Position numbers and translations under genes: made by a program. Of a stretch of DNA of 64,000 nt, positions 46,837-55,859 are shown piece by piece (the stretch's first letter is position 1; each line of letters starts with the position of its first letter). Where the stretch lies: NCBI RefSeq assembly GCF_023284025.1, contig NZ_JAKIKR010000022.1, forward strand, positions 1 through 64,000. The letters run 5' to 3'. This DNA is from Shewanella abyssi. GTDB lineage: Bacteria > Pseudomonadota > Gammaproteobacteria > Enterobacterales > Shewanellaceae. Below the pieces are notes generated by a model. That model made no database searches. It saw only the letters and a program-made list of their open reading frames with translations, and had not been told where the DNA came from.

Positions 46837-47202
46837 ATGGCAACAGCTGAATTAGAATCAATTTTGGATCTTAATACACTGGAGCAGTACTGCAGTGCAA
46901 TTGGCGCAGGTACGCTACTTAAAAGTGTCGTATTGTTTGAACAACTAATGCCAGAATATGTCGGCAATCTAGTTAACGCTCATGAAGCGAAAGATAAAGA
47001 TACACTGTGCAGTGAAGCTCATAAGTTTAAGGGCGCTGCTGGTTCTGTAGGCTTAAAGCGTATTCAACAGTTCGCGCAGTTATTACAGCACGGTGAAGAA
47101 GCTGCATGGGACAATGATCATTCAGCTTGGTTAAACGAAATTGTTAACCATGGTCCTAGCGATCTGCAAGAATTAAAGCGTTATCTTGAGTCAAAAGCAT
47201 AG
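46837..47202 (+). CDS. hptA: Histidine phosphotransfer protein HptA
   Basis: Free-standing Hpt domain of 121 residues. The phosphorylatable residue is His62 in CSEAHKFKGAAGSVGLKRIQQF, the canonical AHxxKGxxG motif. In Shewanella oneidensis the corresponding gene, which I recall next to the yhcC and oxyR homologues, works between the sensor ArcS and the regulator ArcA because ArcB is absent; the same order is seen here. No sensor or receiver domain is attached. A GAGAGG ribosome-binding site lies upstream of the ATG, and a strong terminator follows the stop. Confidence 0.9.
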   Translation: MATAELESILDLNTLEQYCSAIGAGTLLKSVVLFEQLMPEYVGNLVNAHEAKDKDTLCSEAHKFKGAAGSVGLKRIQQFAQLLQHGEEAAWDNDHSAWLNEIVNHGPSDLQELKRYLESKA

Positions 47203-47222
47203 GCTCTGATGCAAATATTGAG

Positions 47223-47260
47223 ATGGCGCTGTTTAGGTAACTAAACAGCGCCATTTTTTT
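47223..47260 (+). terminator. Terminator after hptA
   Basis: Perfect 14-bp stem ATGGCGCTGTTTAG / CTAAACAGCGCCAT with a 4-nt loop and a run of seven to eight T. It separates hptA from oxyR. Confidence 0.93.
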
Positions 47261-47393
47261 TACTCATGATTGTGTTGATAAAACAGTTTGCGTTGCTTCA
47301 CACTCTACCGCCGTTATTAAAGTGAATGGAGGGTAAAGTGTGATAGAGTTAAATAGAACCTTTCGATAAATAACGTCATTGGTAATCTGCTTT

Positions 47394-48302
47394 ATGAAAC
47401 ATCTTCCTAGTCTGAAAAATCTGTTTTATTTGGTTAATTTACATCAAGAACAAAATTTTAATCGCGCTGCTAAAATTTGCCATGTTAGCCAGTCTACGCT
47501 CTCAAGTGGGATTCAAAACCTTGAAGAGCAATTAGGACATCAACTTATTGAGCGTGATCACAAATCATTTATCTTCACCGCCATTGGTGAAGAGGTGGTG
47601 TTGCGTTCACGAAAATTGCTAACGGATGTTGATGATTTAGTCGAACTGGTTAAGCATCAAGGTGAACCCATGACTGGCGAAATCCGCTTGGGCTGCATCC
47701 CCACTATTGCACCGTTTTTATTAAGTCGAGTGGTTCAGCACTGTAATGAAGTTTATCCTAATCTGACCTTGTTATTAAAAGAGGACACCACTGATAGGCT
47801 GGTCGATGCATTAGGTAAAGGTGAGCTAGATCTTTTGTTACTTGCATTACCCGTTGATACCAGCGGTTACCATAGTATGAAAGTGGGTATAGACCCGTTC
47901 AAAATGGTAGTGCACCAAGAGCTAACTGACGAGATCCATGAGCCGATTGATTATCAAGATTTGCCAGATGAGAGCATTTTCTTATTGCAGGCTGAACATT
48001 GTATTACCGGCCATGCCATTAGCGCATGTCAGTTAGCTGAGAGCACTAAAATCAATCCATTTTCGGCGACAAGTTTGCACACGCTAGTGCAGATGGTGAA
48101 TTGTAAGTTGGGCACCACATTCTTACCGCAAATGGCGATAGATGCAGGGATTTTAAATAATACTGATTTGGTCACCATGGCTCCGCCTGGCGAAACACCT
48201 TATCGGGATATTGGTCTTGTTTGGCGTCAGACATCTAGCCGCATCCTGACATTTAGAACCTTGGGGTTAGAGATCCAGAAGCTACTTGAACAAGCTCGGT
48301 AA
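47394..48302 (+). CDS. oxyR: Hydrogen-peroxide-responsive LysR regulator OxyR
   Basis: A 302-residue redox sensor. The N-terminal LysR helix-turn-helix is NFNRAAKICHVSQSTLSSGIQNLEEQLG. The two redox cysteines are Cys203 and Cys212 in LLQAEHCITGHAISACQL, nine residues apart as in E. coli OxyR (Cys199/Cys208), which form the disulfide on peroxide exposure. Start ATG 47394 is chosen for homologue match; a TTG at 47379 is also in frame. No good Shine-Dalgarno is visible. It is monocistronic, between two strong terminators. Confidence 0.92.
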   Translation: MKHLPSLKNLFYLVNLHQEQNFNRAAKICHVSQSTLSSGIQNLEEQLGHQLIERDHKSFIFTAIGEEVVLRSRKLLTDVDDLVELVKHQGEPMTGEIRLGCIPTIAPFLLSRVVQHCNEVYPNLTLLLKEDTTDRLVDALGKGELDLLLLALPVDTSGYHSMKVGIDPFKMVVHQELTDEIHEPIDYQDLPDESIFLLQAEHCITGHAISACQLAESTKINPFSATSLHTLVQMVNCKLGTTFLPQMAIDAGILNNTDLVTMAPPGETPYRDIGLVWRQTSSRILTFRTLGLEIQKLLEQAR

Positions 48303-48333
48303 AGCGATTTATCTCTGTGTTTAGTCCTGAAAC

Positions 48334-48366
48334 TAAAAAAGCCGATAGATAACTATCGGCTTTTTT
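48334..48366. terminator. Bidirectional terminator after oxyR and the cyclase gene
   Basis: Stem AAAAAGCCGATAG / CTATCGGCTTTTT with a 4-nt loop. An A run on one side and a T run on the other serve the convergent oxyR (+) and cyclase (-) genes. Confidence 0.9.
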
Positions 48367-48387
48367 ATTGCTATTTATTACTGCTTT

Positions 48388-49464
48388 CTAGACGGGTTTT
48401 TTGGGCGTGACACCATAAACATCGATAGAGTGCTGTTTACCTTTTAGCTTAATCGGGCCAAGGCTATTGAGGTTATAGCGGGTATCAGCAAAGTCGAGGC
48501 GTGACTTTAAAGAACCTGAGATCAGCATTCTTTGACCGAGTGGATTACACTGATCTTGTAGTCTTGCCAAGGTATTGAGTACATCACTAAAGAAACTAAT
48601 CTCTTGTTTTTGAACACCCACAACGGCAGCCACAACTTGGCCACAATGAGCCGCAGATTTAAACTTGGGCACAAAACCGTATTGCTCTTCAAAATAAAGC
48701 CTCTGCCAGCTTAGTTGCTGAGAAAAGTCATGATAGATATTAAAGCAGCGGTCTTGCTTTACCCCATCTTTAAGTGGCCAATGTATGAGGACAGCATCTC
48801 CCATATAACGGTAGATTTCGGCTTCATTATTGGTGACAGTATCTGCTAATAAGCTAAAACTATCTTGGATCAAGCGGCTAAAGCGGTAATCACCTAATGA
48901 TTCAGCATGAGTGGTAGAAGCCACCATATCCAGATAAAGGAATAATCGTTGTTCATATCGAGGCTTATGGTATTTACCTAGGCCAATATTAAATAGCACT
49001 CTAGGGCCAACGAGTAGCGCCATTTGTTCGATAAACGCCAGCCCCACTCGCACCACCACTAAGTAAACGATAAGCGCTTGGAAAGCAGGGCTATAGAGAA
49101 CATGTGCCGTTAGCATCTGTCGTAAGGTGGTCATGTGGTTTTCGATTGCCCACATGTTGAGATACTGGGTAATGTAGGCGAGCGTGGTCGCGCCTAATAA
49201 CAGAAACAAGCCTTTAAAGATGACAGAGAACACGTAGGGTAAGCGGTTAATGGCGCTAAAGTCAGCAATCAGGTTTGACATCCAGTGCAGGCTGCCGAAA
49301 ATAATTCCCATGTAAATTGAAAGCGTCGCTAAATCAGCGGAACCAATGGCCCACTGAGGAAGTTCAGGCGTTTGCGCGTATCTAAAAAATACGAAGGCCG
49401 CCATGGCTACAGTCCAAGCGAAAATAGCGAAGGTTAACTTTTTCGCTTGTCTACGTGCTCTCAC
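48388..49464 (-). CDS. cyaC: Membrane-bound class III adenylate cyclase
   Basis: A 358-residue protein with an N-terminal membrane domain of about five helices (residues 10-175), then a class III cyclase catalytic domain (about 192-350). Catalytic landmarks: the metal-binding Asp in LFLYLDMVASTTHAESLG, the second Asp in EIYRYMGDAVLIHWP, and a transition-state region SFFSDVLNTLARLQDQC, where a typical VNxAARL is replaced by LNTLARL. I recall that in S. oneidensis the gene next to oxyR is the membrane-bound cyclase CyaC. The start is GTG 49464. Convergent with oxyR. Confidence 0.78.
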   Translation of the reverse strand: MRARRQAKKLTFAIFAWTVAMAAFVFFRYAQTPELPQWAIGSADLATLSIYMGIIFGSLHWMSNLIADFSAINRLPYVFSVIFKGLFLLLGATTLAYITQYLNMWAIENHMTTLRQMLTAHVLYSPAFQALIVYLVVVRVGLAFIEQMALLVGPRVLFNIGLGKYHKPRYEQRLFLYLDMVASTTHAESLGDYRFSRLIQDSFSLLADTVTNNEAEIYRYMGDAVLIHWPLKDGVKQDRCFNIYHDFSQQLSWQRLYFEEQYGFVPKFKSAAHCGQVVAAVVGVQKQEISFFSDVLNTLARLQDQCNPLGQRMLISGSLKSRLDFADTRYNLNSLGPIKLKGKQHSIDVYGVTPKKPV

Positions 49465-49588
49465 GATTTAGGGGGTATCCAACAGCTGCTGTTTTTACGA
49501 TGGGCTAGTTTATAGAACATCACCCTACTATTTCCAGTAGTATTTGTGATCTAAGTCAAATTGTTGTGAGTTTTTGCGCCAAATTTAC

Positions 49589-50260
49589 TTAAATATGACC
49601 AGAAAGGATTTTTTGAGTGAATTGTGTCTTCAAATAAAAGCCACGAGGGTTGGTTTTAGACAATGCACCATTATGGTCAATACTTTGGGTGAGCACCTGA
49701 CTGTTGGCTGCTTTTGGACGCATTTGCAGTACTTCGCCTTGGCGTGCTGTGATACTTTCGACTTTGCCCATGGCGATGAGCTCCATTATCTCTTCCCAAT
49801 CTTGCTTTAATAATGCCGTCTCTTCAGCGGATGGACACCACAATATTGGCGAGCCTATTTGACGATCTGAAAGTGGGATCTCTCTGGCGCCTTGAACAGG
49901 GATCCAAAGTACGCTTTGCAGTTTATGGCAAACGACGCTGTTCTCCCATGTTAGCCCTTGAATATTTGTCAGCGGCGCGACGGTAACATAAGTGGTTTCG
50001 AGTACCTTGCCGACTTGGTTAACAGGGATCGTTTTCAACTCTACCCCTAAATGAACAAAATCGGGTTCAGGTCTAGAGCCGGCAAGAGCGCCAAGTTCCA
50101 ATTCAATTAACTGACCGACCCAACCTTTGTGTCGCTTTAGATCTTTTGGTGATTCAACTTGATGGTAGTTTGCTAGTTGTCCAAGGGTAATCCCTGCCAT
50201 CGCTTCAGCGCGCGACATAAGCTCTTCAAGTGTACGGGGTGGTTGAGTAGATTTTTTCAT
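49589..50260 (-). CDS. mutH: DNA mismatch repair endonuclease MutH
   Basis: Nicks the unmethylated strand at hemimethylated GATC after MutS-MutL activation. It has 223 residues. The active-site pattern D...ExK is visible in PDFVHLGVELKTIPVN (Asp, Glu and Lys), with the downstream WENSVVCHKLQSVLW and EIPLSDRQIGSPILWCP blocks. The presence of MutH implies Dam methylation. Divergent from rppH across a long gap of 692 bp that carries DnaA boxes. Confidence 0.95.
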   Translation of the reverse strand: MKKSTQPPRTLEELMSRAEAMAGITLGQLANYHQVESPKDLKRHKGWVGQLIELELGALAGSRPEPDFVHLGVELKTIPVNQVGKVLETTYVTVAPLTNIQGLTWENSVVCHKLQSVLWIPVQGAREIPLSDRQIGSPILWCPSAEETALLKQDWEEIMELIAMGKVESITARQGEVLQMRPKAANSQVLTQSIDHNGALSKTNPRGFYLKTQFTQKILSGHI

Positions 50261-50952
50261 AGCAAATATTTTACTAAATTTTTGCCATATAGCAAATGTG
50301 GTTAAAATATGGGCTAAAGTTTCAGTATCTAGAAATACTGCGGGTTAAATAAATGTAAGTTATTGAATATAAATATTTAAAGCCATTATTGATTATAGTC
50401 CTAGTGTGACTTGTTCAGGTTACTCCTGTGCTTTCCCTGTTTTTCCAACATAGTTATCCACAGTTTTATTGGATAACTTCAGTTTTTAGCCGCTCTACTG
50501 CAATGAATGTGATCTGTCAATGGCATTTTAAGGGTAATAAGCGCTTTTTTCTGGCGCTGTATACTTGAATTTGTGAATAACATCATTATCGCAGCCTTCA
50601 GATTTTAGATTTTTAATTGACTGGTTAAATATCGTACAGTTAAGGTTTGCTTAAGGTTATCAATCGTTACGGTTGCACCTAAATAATTGATTTGCATGGA
50701 TTTAAAGTGCGGCGTGAATCAGTGCTTTGTTTTGGTAACTGATGGTTGTAGTGAGGTTATTTGGACTTCTAGATAGTTTCCAACAGAGATATCCACAGAT
50801 TCTGTGGATATCATTGGCTTTGAACTAGGACTCCTGTTGATAAGGTTGGTGATTACTTAGATTTATCCAACGAATATGCGGAACAGATATTTGCTGCAAC
50901 GCGAGCTTTGTGAAACAATCAATTCATTAATAGTTAATAGATTGGAGTCCAT
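50261..50952. promoter_or_regulatory. DnaA-box cluster in the mutH-rppH gap (DARS2-like candidate)
   Basis: A 692-bp gap without a gene. It holds a perfect DnaA box TTATCCACA at 50454-50462 facing an inverted partial box at 50468-50476 (TTGGATAA), and a perfect 25-bp palindrome at 50788-50812 whose two arms each contain ATATCCACA (8/9 match) in opposite orientation. Further near-matches are TTATCAACA (minus strand, 50835-50843) and TTATCCAAC at 50863-50871. In E. coli the DnaA-reactivating sequence DARS2 lies next to mutH as I recall. Same location, box arrangement and a conserved gap length suggest an equivalent element. Direct proof is lacking. Confidence 0.55.
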
Positions 50953-51474
50953 GTGATTGATAGTGACGGCTTTCGCGCAAATGTGGGCATCATTATCTGT
51001 AATCGCTCTGGGCAGGTTATGTGGGCTAGAAGATTTGGCCAACATTCCTGGCAATTTCCTCAAGGTGGCGTTGATGAAGGTGAGTCAGCAGAAGAAGCCA
51101 TGTATCGTGAGTTATACGAAGAAGTAGGATTAAAGCCAGAACATGTGCAAATTCTAACATCTACACGATCTTGGTTACGCTATAGACTACCGAAGCGATT
51201 GATCAGACAAGATAGTAAACCCGTTTGTATCGGGCAAAAACAAAAATGGTTTTTATTGCAGTTAAAAAGCGCTGAAAGTGCCATTAATTTAAATGCCAGT
51301 GGTCACCCTGAGTTCGATGATTGGCGCTGGGTCAGTTATTGGTATCCCGTTAGACAAGTGGTGTCATTTAAACGCGATGTTTATCGAAAAGTGATGAAAG
51401 AGTTTGCGCCGACAACACTGCCTTTGCAGATTAAAGAGTCGATACCTAAAAGAAGAGGTATGCGCAGAAGCTAA
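50953..51474 (+). CDS. rppH: RNA pyrophosphohydrolase RppH
   Basis: Nudix hydrolase that removes pyrophosphate from mRNA 5' ends to trigger decay. It has 173 residues. The Nudix box runs over residues 38-60 ([13 protein letters not shown], then [10 protein letters not shown]), with all conserved Gly, Glu and Arg. The start is GTG 50953, preceded by GGAG at 9 nt, giving [17 protein letters not shown], the exact family N-terminus. Followed by ptsP after 19 bp, so rppH-ptsP is an operon. Confidence 0.95.
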   Translation: MIDSDGFRANVGIIICNRSGQVMWARRFGQHSWQFPQGGVDEGESAEEAMYRELYEEVGLKPEHVQILTSTRSWLRYRLPKRLIRQDSKPVCIGQKQKWFLLQLKSAESAINLNASGHPEFDDWRWVSYWYPVRQVVSFKRDVYRKVMKEFAPTTLPLQIKESIPKRRGMRRS

Positions 51475-51493
51475 ATAAGGGAGGTTTGCGTTA

Positions 51494-53731
51494 GTGCTAA
51501 AAACACTTAGGGATATAACACAAGTTGTAGCTTCAGCCAGAGATCTTGAATTTGCGTTAGAGCAGCTTGTAACGCAAACCAAATTAGCCATGGCAACAGA
51601 ATGTTGCTCTGTCTATATACTGGAAGAGCAACAACTTGTCCTATCTGCAACAGACGGACTAGAACCCAATGCTGTTAATCGTGTGAGTATGCCACTGACT
51701 CAAGGGTTGGTCGGCTTGGTAGCGCAGCGTGAAGAAGCGGTAAACCTTGCAGATGCATCCGCTCACCCTAGATTTAAGTTACTTCCACAAGTGTCAGAAG
51801 AAGCCTATAGCGCATTTCTGGCTGTTCCCATCGTGTATCAAAAGTCTGTAATAGGCGTTATCGTCGTTCAACAAAGCCAAGCAAGGCTATTTAGCGAGGG
51901 AGAAGAAGCTTTTTTAATGACGCTTGCGGCGCAGCTCGCCATGGCGATTAAAGGGCTAAAGCGCAGAGCGGTCGTGAACCACACTGCACAGCAACCGCTA
52001 TATTACGAGGGTAAATCAGCCTCTAAAGGGATAGCGATTGCTAAAGCCCTACTACTCGGTGGGCAGATATCGTTTAATCTAACAGAAATTAAGATTACTG
52101 CGTTTAGCCAGGAAGAGGTGCGGCTTAAATTGGCGATGAACCGCTGTAAGGATATTCTTGGTGGCTTATCTCAACGTTTTGATAGAGAAAAAGATCAAGA
52201 AGCAGCGTCGATTTTTACTGCATTATTGCTGTTACTTGAAAAAGCCAGCTTAGGCGGCGAGTACATAAAAGAGATTAGGTTAGGCTGGAGCGCAGAAACG
52301 GCAGTATGCCGTGTGTCTAAACGTTATATTGCTCATTTTAATAACATGGAAGATCTCTATCTAAAAGAGCGTGCCAGCGACATCAAAGATATTGGCCGCC
52401 GTGTACTACGGCAATTGATTGAGCCAGAGAAGATCATTCTTGAGCCAGAAACTCCGGTTATTTTGATTGTTCGAGAAGCGAGTACCACCTTACTGGCTGA
52501 ATTCCCAAGACAGAAACTCGCAGGTATCGTGACTGAACTCGGTGGGGTTAACTCCCATGCAGCGATATTAGCTCGAGCATTAGGCGTGCCCGCCATCATC
52601 GGCGTTAATGGTATTTTGAATGCTGACCTTGATAAACGGCAAATGATTATCAACGCCAATAGAGGCCTGTTACTGGTTGAGCCTTCGGCAACCATATTAT
52701 CTGAATATAAAAGTCTAATCGCGGCAGAGAAAGCGCTGCAACGTCGATATGCCGCAGAATTACCTTTACCGACGGTGACGGTTGATGGCTTAAGAGTTTA
52801 TCTTTATATCAACAGTGGTTTGATTAGCAGTATTGACTCCGATACGGGCTGTGATTCTGACGGGATCGGTTTATACCGCACCGAAATATTGTTTATGTTG
52901 AAGCAGTGTTTTCCTGGTGAGCAAGAGCAGTTAGAGATCTATCGAAAAGTACTCACAGCTGCCAAAGGTAAGCCGGTGGTGATGCGTACATTGGATGTTG
53001 GTGGTGATAAGCCGCTTGATTATTTCCCGATCGTTGAAGATAACCCTTTTCTCGGTTGGCGAGGAATAAGGCTTAGTTTAGACCACCCTGAATTGTTTTT
53101 AGTGCAGTTAAGGGCAATGCTACAAGCGGCAAGTGTTCCTGACCAGTTACATGTTTTGCTGCCGATGGTGAGTAACTTGGAAGAGATTGACCTTGCGTTA
53201 GTCTACTTTGAACAAGCGCATCAAGAGCTCACGGCTGAGCTTGGTAGAGTCGTATCTATGCCTAAGGTCGGCATCATGTTGGAAGTCCCCGTATTACTCT
53301 ATCAGTTAGATGAAGTGGCACAGCGGGTCGACTTTGTCTCTGTTGGTTCAAACGATTTAACCCAATACCTGCTTGCTGTAGATCGTAATAACCCAAGTGT
53401 AAATGCACTTTTTGATAGTTACCACCCTGGGGTGCTTCGGGCACTTAAATTTGCCGTCGATCGCTGCAAAGCCAATCAACTGCCTATTAGTGTGTGCGGT
53501 GAATTGGCTGGCGAACCTACGGGTGCTATTTTGTTAGTCGCCATGGGATACGATCAACTCAGTATGAACCAAGCCAGTTTATCTCGGATAAATTATCTAT
53601 TGCGTCGAGTCTCTAAAAAGGAGCTCAGTGCGCTGTTAGATGAAGCGCTTGCGCTTGGCTCTGGAGAGGAGGTAAAGTCGCTTGTCAGCGATTATTGCGA
53701 GAAAAAAGGCATCGTGGCTCTGCTTAACTAG
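51494..53731 (+). CDS. ptsP: Phosphoenolpyruvate-protein phosphotransferase PtsP (EI-Ntr)
   Basis: First enzyme of the nitrogen-related phosphotransferase system: PEP to His to NPr. It has 745 residues. An N-terminal GAF domain (about 15-155) is followed by the EI domain. The active His lies in ELGGVNSHAAILARALGVPA (near 356) and the PEP-binding Cys in ISVCGELAGEPTGA. The domain boundary includes YEGKSASKGIAIAKALLL. The start is GTG 51494 after GGGAGG at 6-7 nt. Operon with rppH. Confidence 0.95.
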   Translation: MLKTLRDITQVVASARDLEFALEQLVTQTKLAMATECCSVYILEEQQLVLSATDGLEPNAVNRVSMPLTQGLVGLVAQREEAVNLADASAHPRFKLLPQVSEEAYSAFLAVPIVYQKSVIGVIVVQQSQARLFSEGEEAFLMTLAAQLAMAIKGLKRRAVVNHTAQQPLYYEGKSASKGIAIAKALLLGGQISFNLTEIKITAFSQEEVRLKLAMNRCKDILGGLSQRFDREKDQEAASIFTALLLLLEKASLGGEYIKEIRLGWSAETAVCRVSKRYIAHFNNMEDLYLKERASDIKDIGRRVLRQLIEPEKIILEPETPVILIVREASTTLLAEFPRQKLAGIVTELGGVNSHAAILARALGVPAIIGVNGILNADLDKRQMIINANRGLLLVEPSATILSEYKSLIAAEKALQRRYAAELPLPTVTVDGLRVYLYINSGLISSIDSDTGCDSDGIGLYRTEILFMLKQCFPGEQEQLEIYRKVLTAAKGKPVVMRTLDVGGDKPLDYFPIVEDNPFLGWRGIRLSLDHPELFLVQLRAMLQAASVPDQLHVLLPMVSNLEEIDLALVYFEQAHQELTAELGRVVSMPKVGIMLEVPVLLYQLDEVAQRVDFVSVGSNDLTQYLLAVDRNNPSVNALFDSYHPGVLRALKFAVDRCKANQLPISVCGELAGEPTGAILLVAMGYDQLSMNQASLSRINYLLRRVSKKELSALLDEALALGSGEEVKSLVSDYCEKKGIVALLN

Positions 53732-53802
53732 GGTTGGCTATTAACTAACTGAGCCGATTGCTTTAAGCTTGGAGCATAATCGAATATTTTAAGGGTATTA
53801 GC

Positions 53803-54603
53803 GTGGAAAACTGGCTGGTAGTATTTAGCATATGTCTGGCGCTTGGTGCTGTTATCGGTTTCATGGCTGGGTTATTGGGTATTGGCGGCGGGCTAATTGC
53901 TGTACCAGCGCTATTGCATATATTACCCAGTGTCGGCGTTCCGGCTGAACATTTGCCCCATGTTGCCATTGCGACGTCACTCGCGGCGATAATTCTTACC
54001 TCCTTATCTTCTGCTCGTGCCCACCACAAACGCGAAAATATCCCTTGGGAGCTTTTTCGCTCCATGCTGCCAGGCTTTGTCCTTGGCGCAATTTGTTCCG
54101 GTTTTATTTCAGAACTAATAACAGCGAGCTTGTTACAACAGATCTTTGCTATTTTTGTCATGCTGATGGCTATTCAAATGGCTTTCCCGATGAAGCCAAA
54201 CTCAAGTCGTGCAATGCCCAGCGCTATAAAGCTATTTTTAGCTGCGGTAATAATTGCGCTAATCGCTGGGTTGATGGGGATTGGCGGTGGTGTACTCATT
54301 ATTCCGTTCCTAACTTGGTGCGGATTACAGATGCGTTATGCAATAGGCTTTTCATCAGCAACGGGTTTACTCATCGCGCTCTTTGGTAGTATTGGTTATA
54401 CATTGGCAGGGTGGAATGTTGCTTCATTGCCGGAGGGGACATTAGGCTTTATCTATCTACCTGCATTACTCGGTATTGTGGCCACATCGATGTTCGTTGC
54501 ACCATTTGGTGCCAAGGCTGCGACCAATTGGCCAACGGCTAAGTTGAAAAAAATATTTGCCCTGTTCTTGGCCATTGTCGGTCTGAAGCTGGTACTAACA
54601 TAA
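53803..54603 (+). CDS. TSUP-family (TauE/SafE) sulfite/sulfonate exporter
   Basis: A 266-residue inner-membrane protein with seven to eight helices in two repeats. Each half has the glycine-rich signature: GFMAGLLGIGGGLIAVPALL and AGLMGIGGGVLIIPFL. Family members move sulfite, sulfonates or other anions; the substrate here is unknown. The start is GTG 53803. It lies 71 bp after ptsP. In many gammaproteobacteria lgt stands near here, but here the next gene is thyA. Confidence 0.9.
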   Translation: MENWLVVFSICLALGAVIGFMAGLLGIGGGLIAVPALLHILPSVGVPAEHLPHVAIATSLAAIILTSLSSARAHHKRENIPWELFRSMLPGFVLGAICSGFISELITASLLQQIFAIFVMLMAIQMAFPMKPNSSRAMPSAIKLFLAAVIIALIAGLMGIGGGVLIIPFLTWCGLQMRYAIGFSSATGLLIALFGSIGYTLAGWNVASLPEGTLGFIYLPALLGIVATSMFVAPFGAKAATNWPTAKLKKIFALFLAIVGLKLVLT

Positions 54604-54685
54604 TGCTACTACAGTAAGAGAGTAGCTTGTCATTGAAATTGAACCGGCGCTAATTCGGTCATTTTGTTTTTATAGGTAAATTGTC

Positions 54686-55537
54686 ATGAAACAGTATTTA
54701 GCACTTTGTCAAAGGATCCTTGATGAAGGTACATGGGTTGAAAACAGTCGCACTGGTAAACGCTGCCTAACAGTGATTAATGCCGACCTGATCTACCATG
54801 TTGATAAGAATGAATTCCCGTTAATTACCACTCGTAAGAGCTTTTGGAAAGCGGCGATTGCTGAGATGCTTGGTTATATACGTGGTTACGACAATGCAGC
54901 TGATTTTCGTCAAATTGGTGCCAAAACCTGGGATGCAAATTCTAACGATAACCAGGCTTGGCTCGATAACCCCTATCGTAAAGGAACTGACGATATGGGA
55001 CGGGTATACGGTGTCCAAGGCCGCAGTTGGAGTAAACCTGATGGTGGCTCAATTGACCAATTACGTAAAATTGTTGATAACCTTTCAAAAGGCATTGATG
55101 ACCGCGGTGAGATTTTAAGTTTTTACAATCCAGGTGAGTTTCATATGGGCTGTTTAAGGCCTTGTATGCACACCCATAATTTCTCGTTACTTGGCGATAC
55201 ACTGCATCTGACCAGTTTTCAACGTTCTTGCGATGTGCCACTAGGGCTTAACTTTAATCAGGTACAAGTGTTTACGCTGTTGGCGTTAATAGCACAGATT
55301 ACCGGCCTTAAAGCCGGTACCGCCTATCACAAAATTGTTAATGCCCACATTTATGAAGATCAGTTGCAGCTGATGCAAAATGTACAGTTAATCCGCAGTC
55401 CATTTGCATCACCAAAGTTATCCATAAATCCAGATATTAAATCATTAGAAGATTTGGAAACATGGGTAACAATGGCTGATTTTGAAGTGACAGGTTATGA
55501 GCATCACGACGCTATAAAATACCCATTCTCGGTGTAA
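54686..55537 (+). CDS. thyA: Thymidylate synthase, long (283-residue) form
   Basis: Makes dTMP from dUMP with methylenetetrahydrofolate. The protein has 283 residues, unlike the 264-residue E. coli type. It keeps the active-site Cys in [13 protein letters not shown], although the usual PCH becomes PCM, and the dUMP-binding [13 protein letters not shown] and [10 protein letters not shown] are recognisable. N-terminal [21 protein letters not shown] and internal inserts resemble the form I recall from Vibrio. RBS: AGG about 12 nt before the ATG. It starts 83 bp after the TSUP gene; a small stem (ACCG/CGGT, near 54643-54659) lies between. Confidence 0.92.
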   Translation: MKQYLALCQRILDEGTWVENSRTGKRCLTVINADLIYHVDKNEFPLITTRKSFWKAAIAEMLGYIRGYDNAADFRQIGAKTWDANSNDNQAWLDNPYRKGTDDMGRVYGVQGRSWSKPDGGSIDQLRKIVDNLSKGIDDRGEILSFYNPGEFHMGCLRPCMHTHNFSLLGDTLHLTSFQRSCDVPLGLNFNQVQVFTLLALIAQITGLKAGTAYHKIVNAHIYEDQLQLMQNVQLIRSPFASPKLSINPDIKSLEDLETWVTMADFEVTGYEHHDAIKYPFSV

Positions 55538-55550
55538 TCGCAATTAAATT

Positions 55551-55583
55551 GACTCGCTTTGATCGTTATTTTCGAGGCGAGTC
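55551..55583 (+). terminator. Hairpin after thyA
   Basis: Stem GACTCGC / GCGAGTC with a loop of about 19 nt, followed by ATTTTG, 13 bp after the thyA stop. A plausible intrinsic terminator. Confidence 0.65.
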
Positions 55584-55859
55584 ATTTTGTAGAACTGAAT
55601 GTTTAGTCAGCATTTTGCTAGGGAAACCGATGCTTGATAGATAGTTTACCCATTTAAACGCTCGAAACAGCTTTTTTTCTAACAAATATCCCTTATTAGT
55701 TGCTCATATTTCATCATCTATTTTTCCGTTTGATATTTAGTCATCTCAGGCTCATACTTGATACCTCGGATATTCCGATGTATACGGCTGATGCAAACGA
55801 TTATTCAGTTTGTATGTAATCGGCTACACTCGTTACATTGAGATTTTATGGAGCGTAAT
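55584..55859 (+). promoter_or_regulatory. Leader region of nhaA
   Basis: About 275 bp without a gene. It contains a short palindrome CGGATATTCCG (near 55766) and an interrupted repeat GCAAAC...GTTTG before the start. This could hold NhaR-binding sites or a cation-responsive RNA leader, but I could not identify a known motif by eye. Confidence 0.3.

Noticed and set aside
50454..50871. DnaA-box cluster as a replication origin (oriC)
   Set aside because: No dnaA, dnaN, mnmG or rnpA nearby, boxes are few and widely spaced, and no AT-rich 13-mer array is visible.
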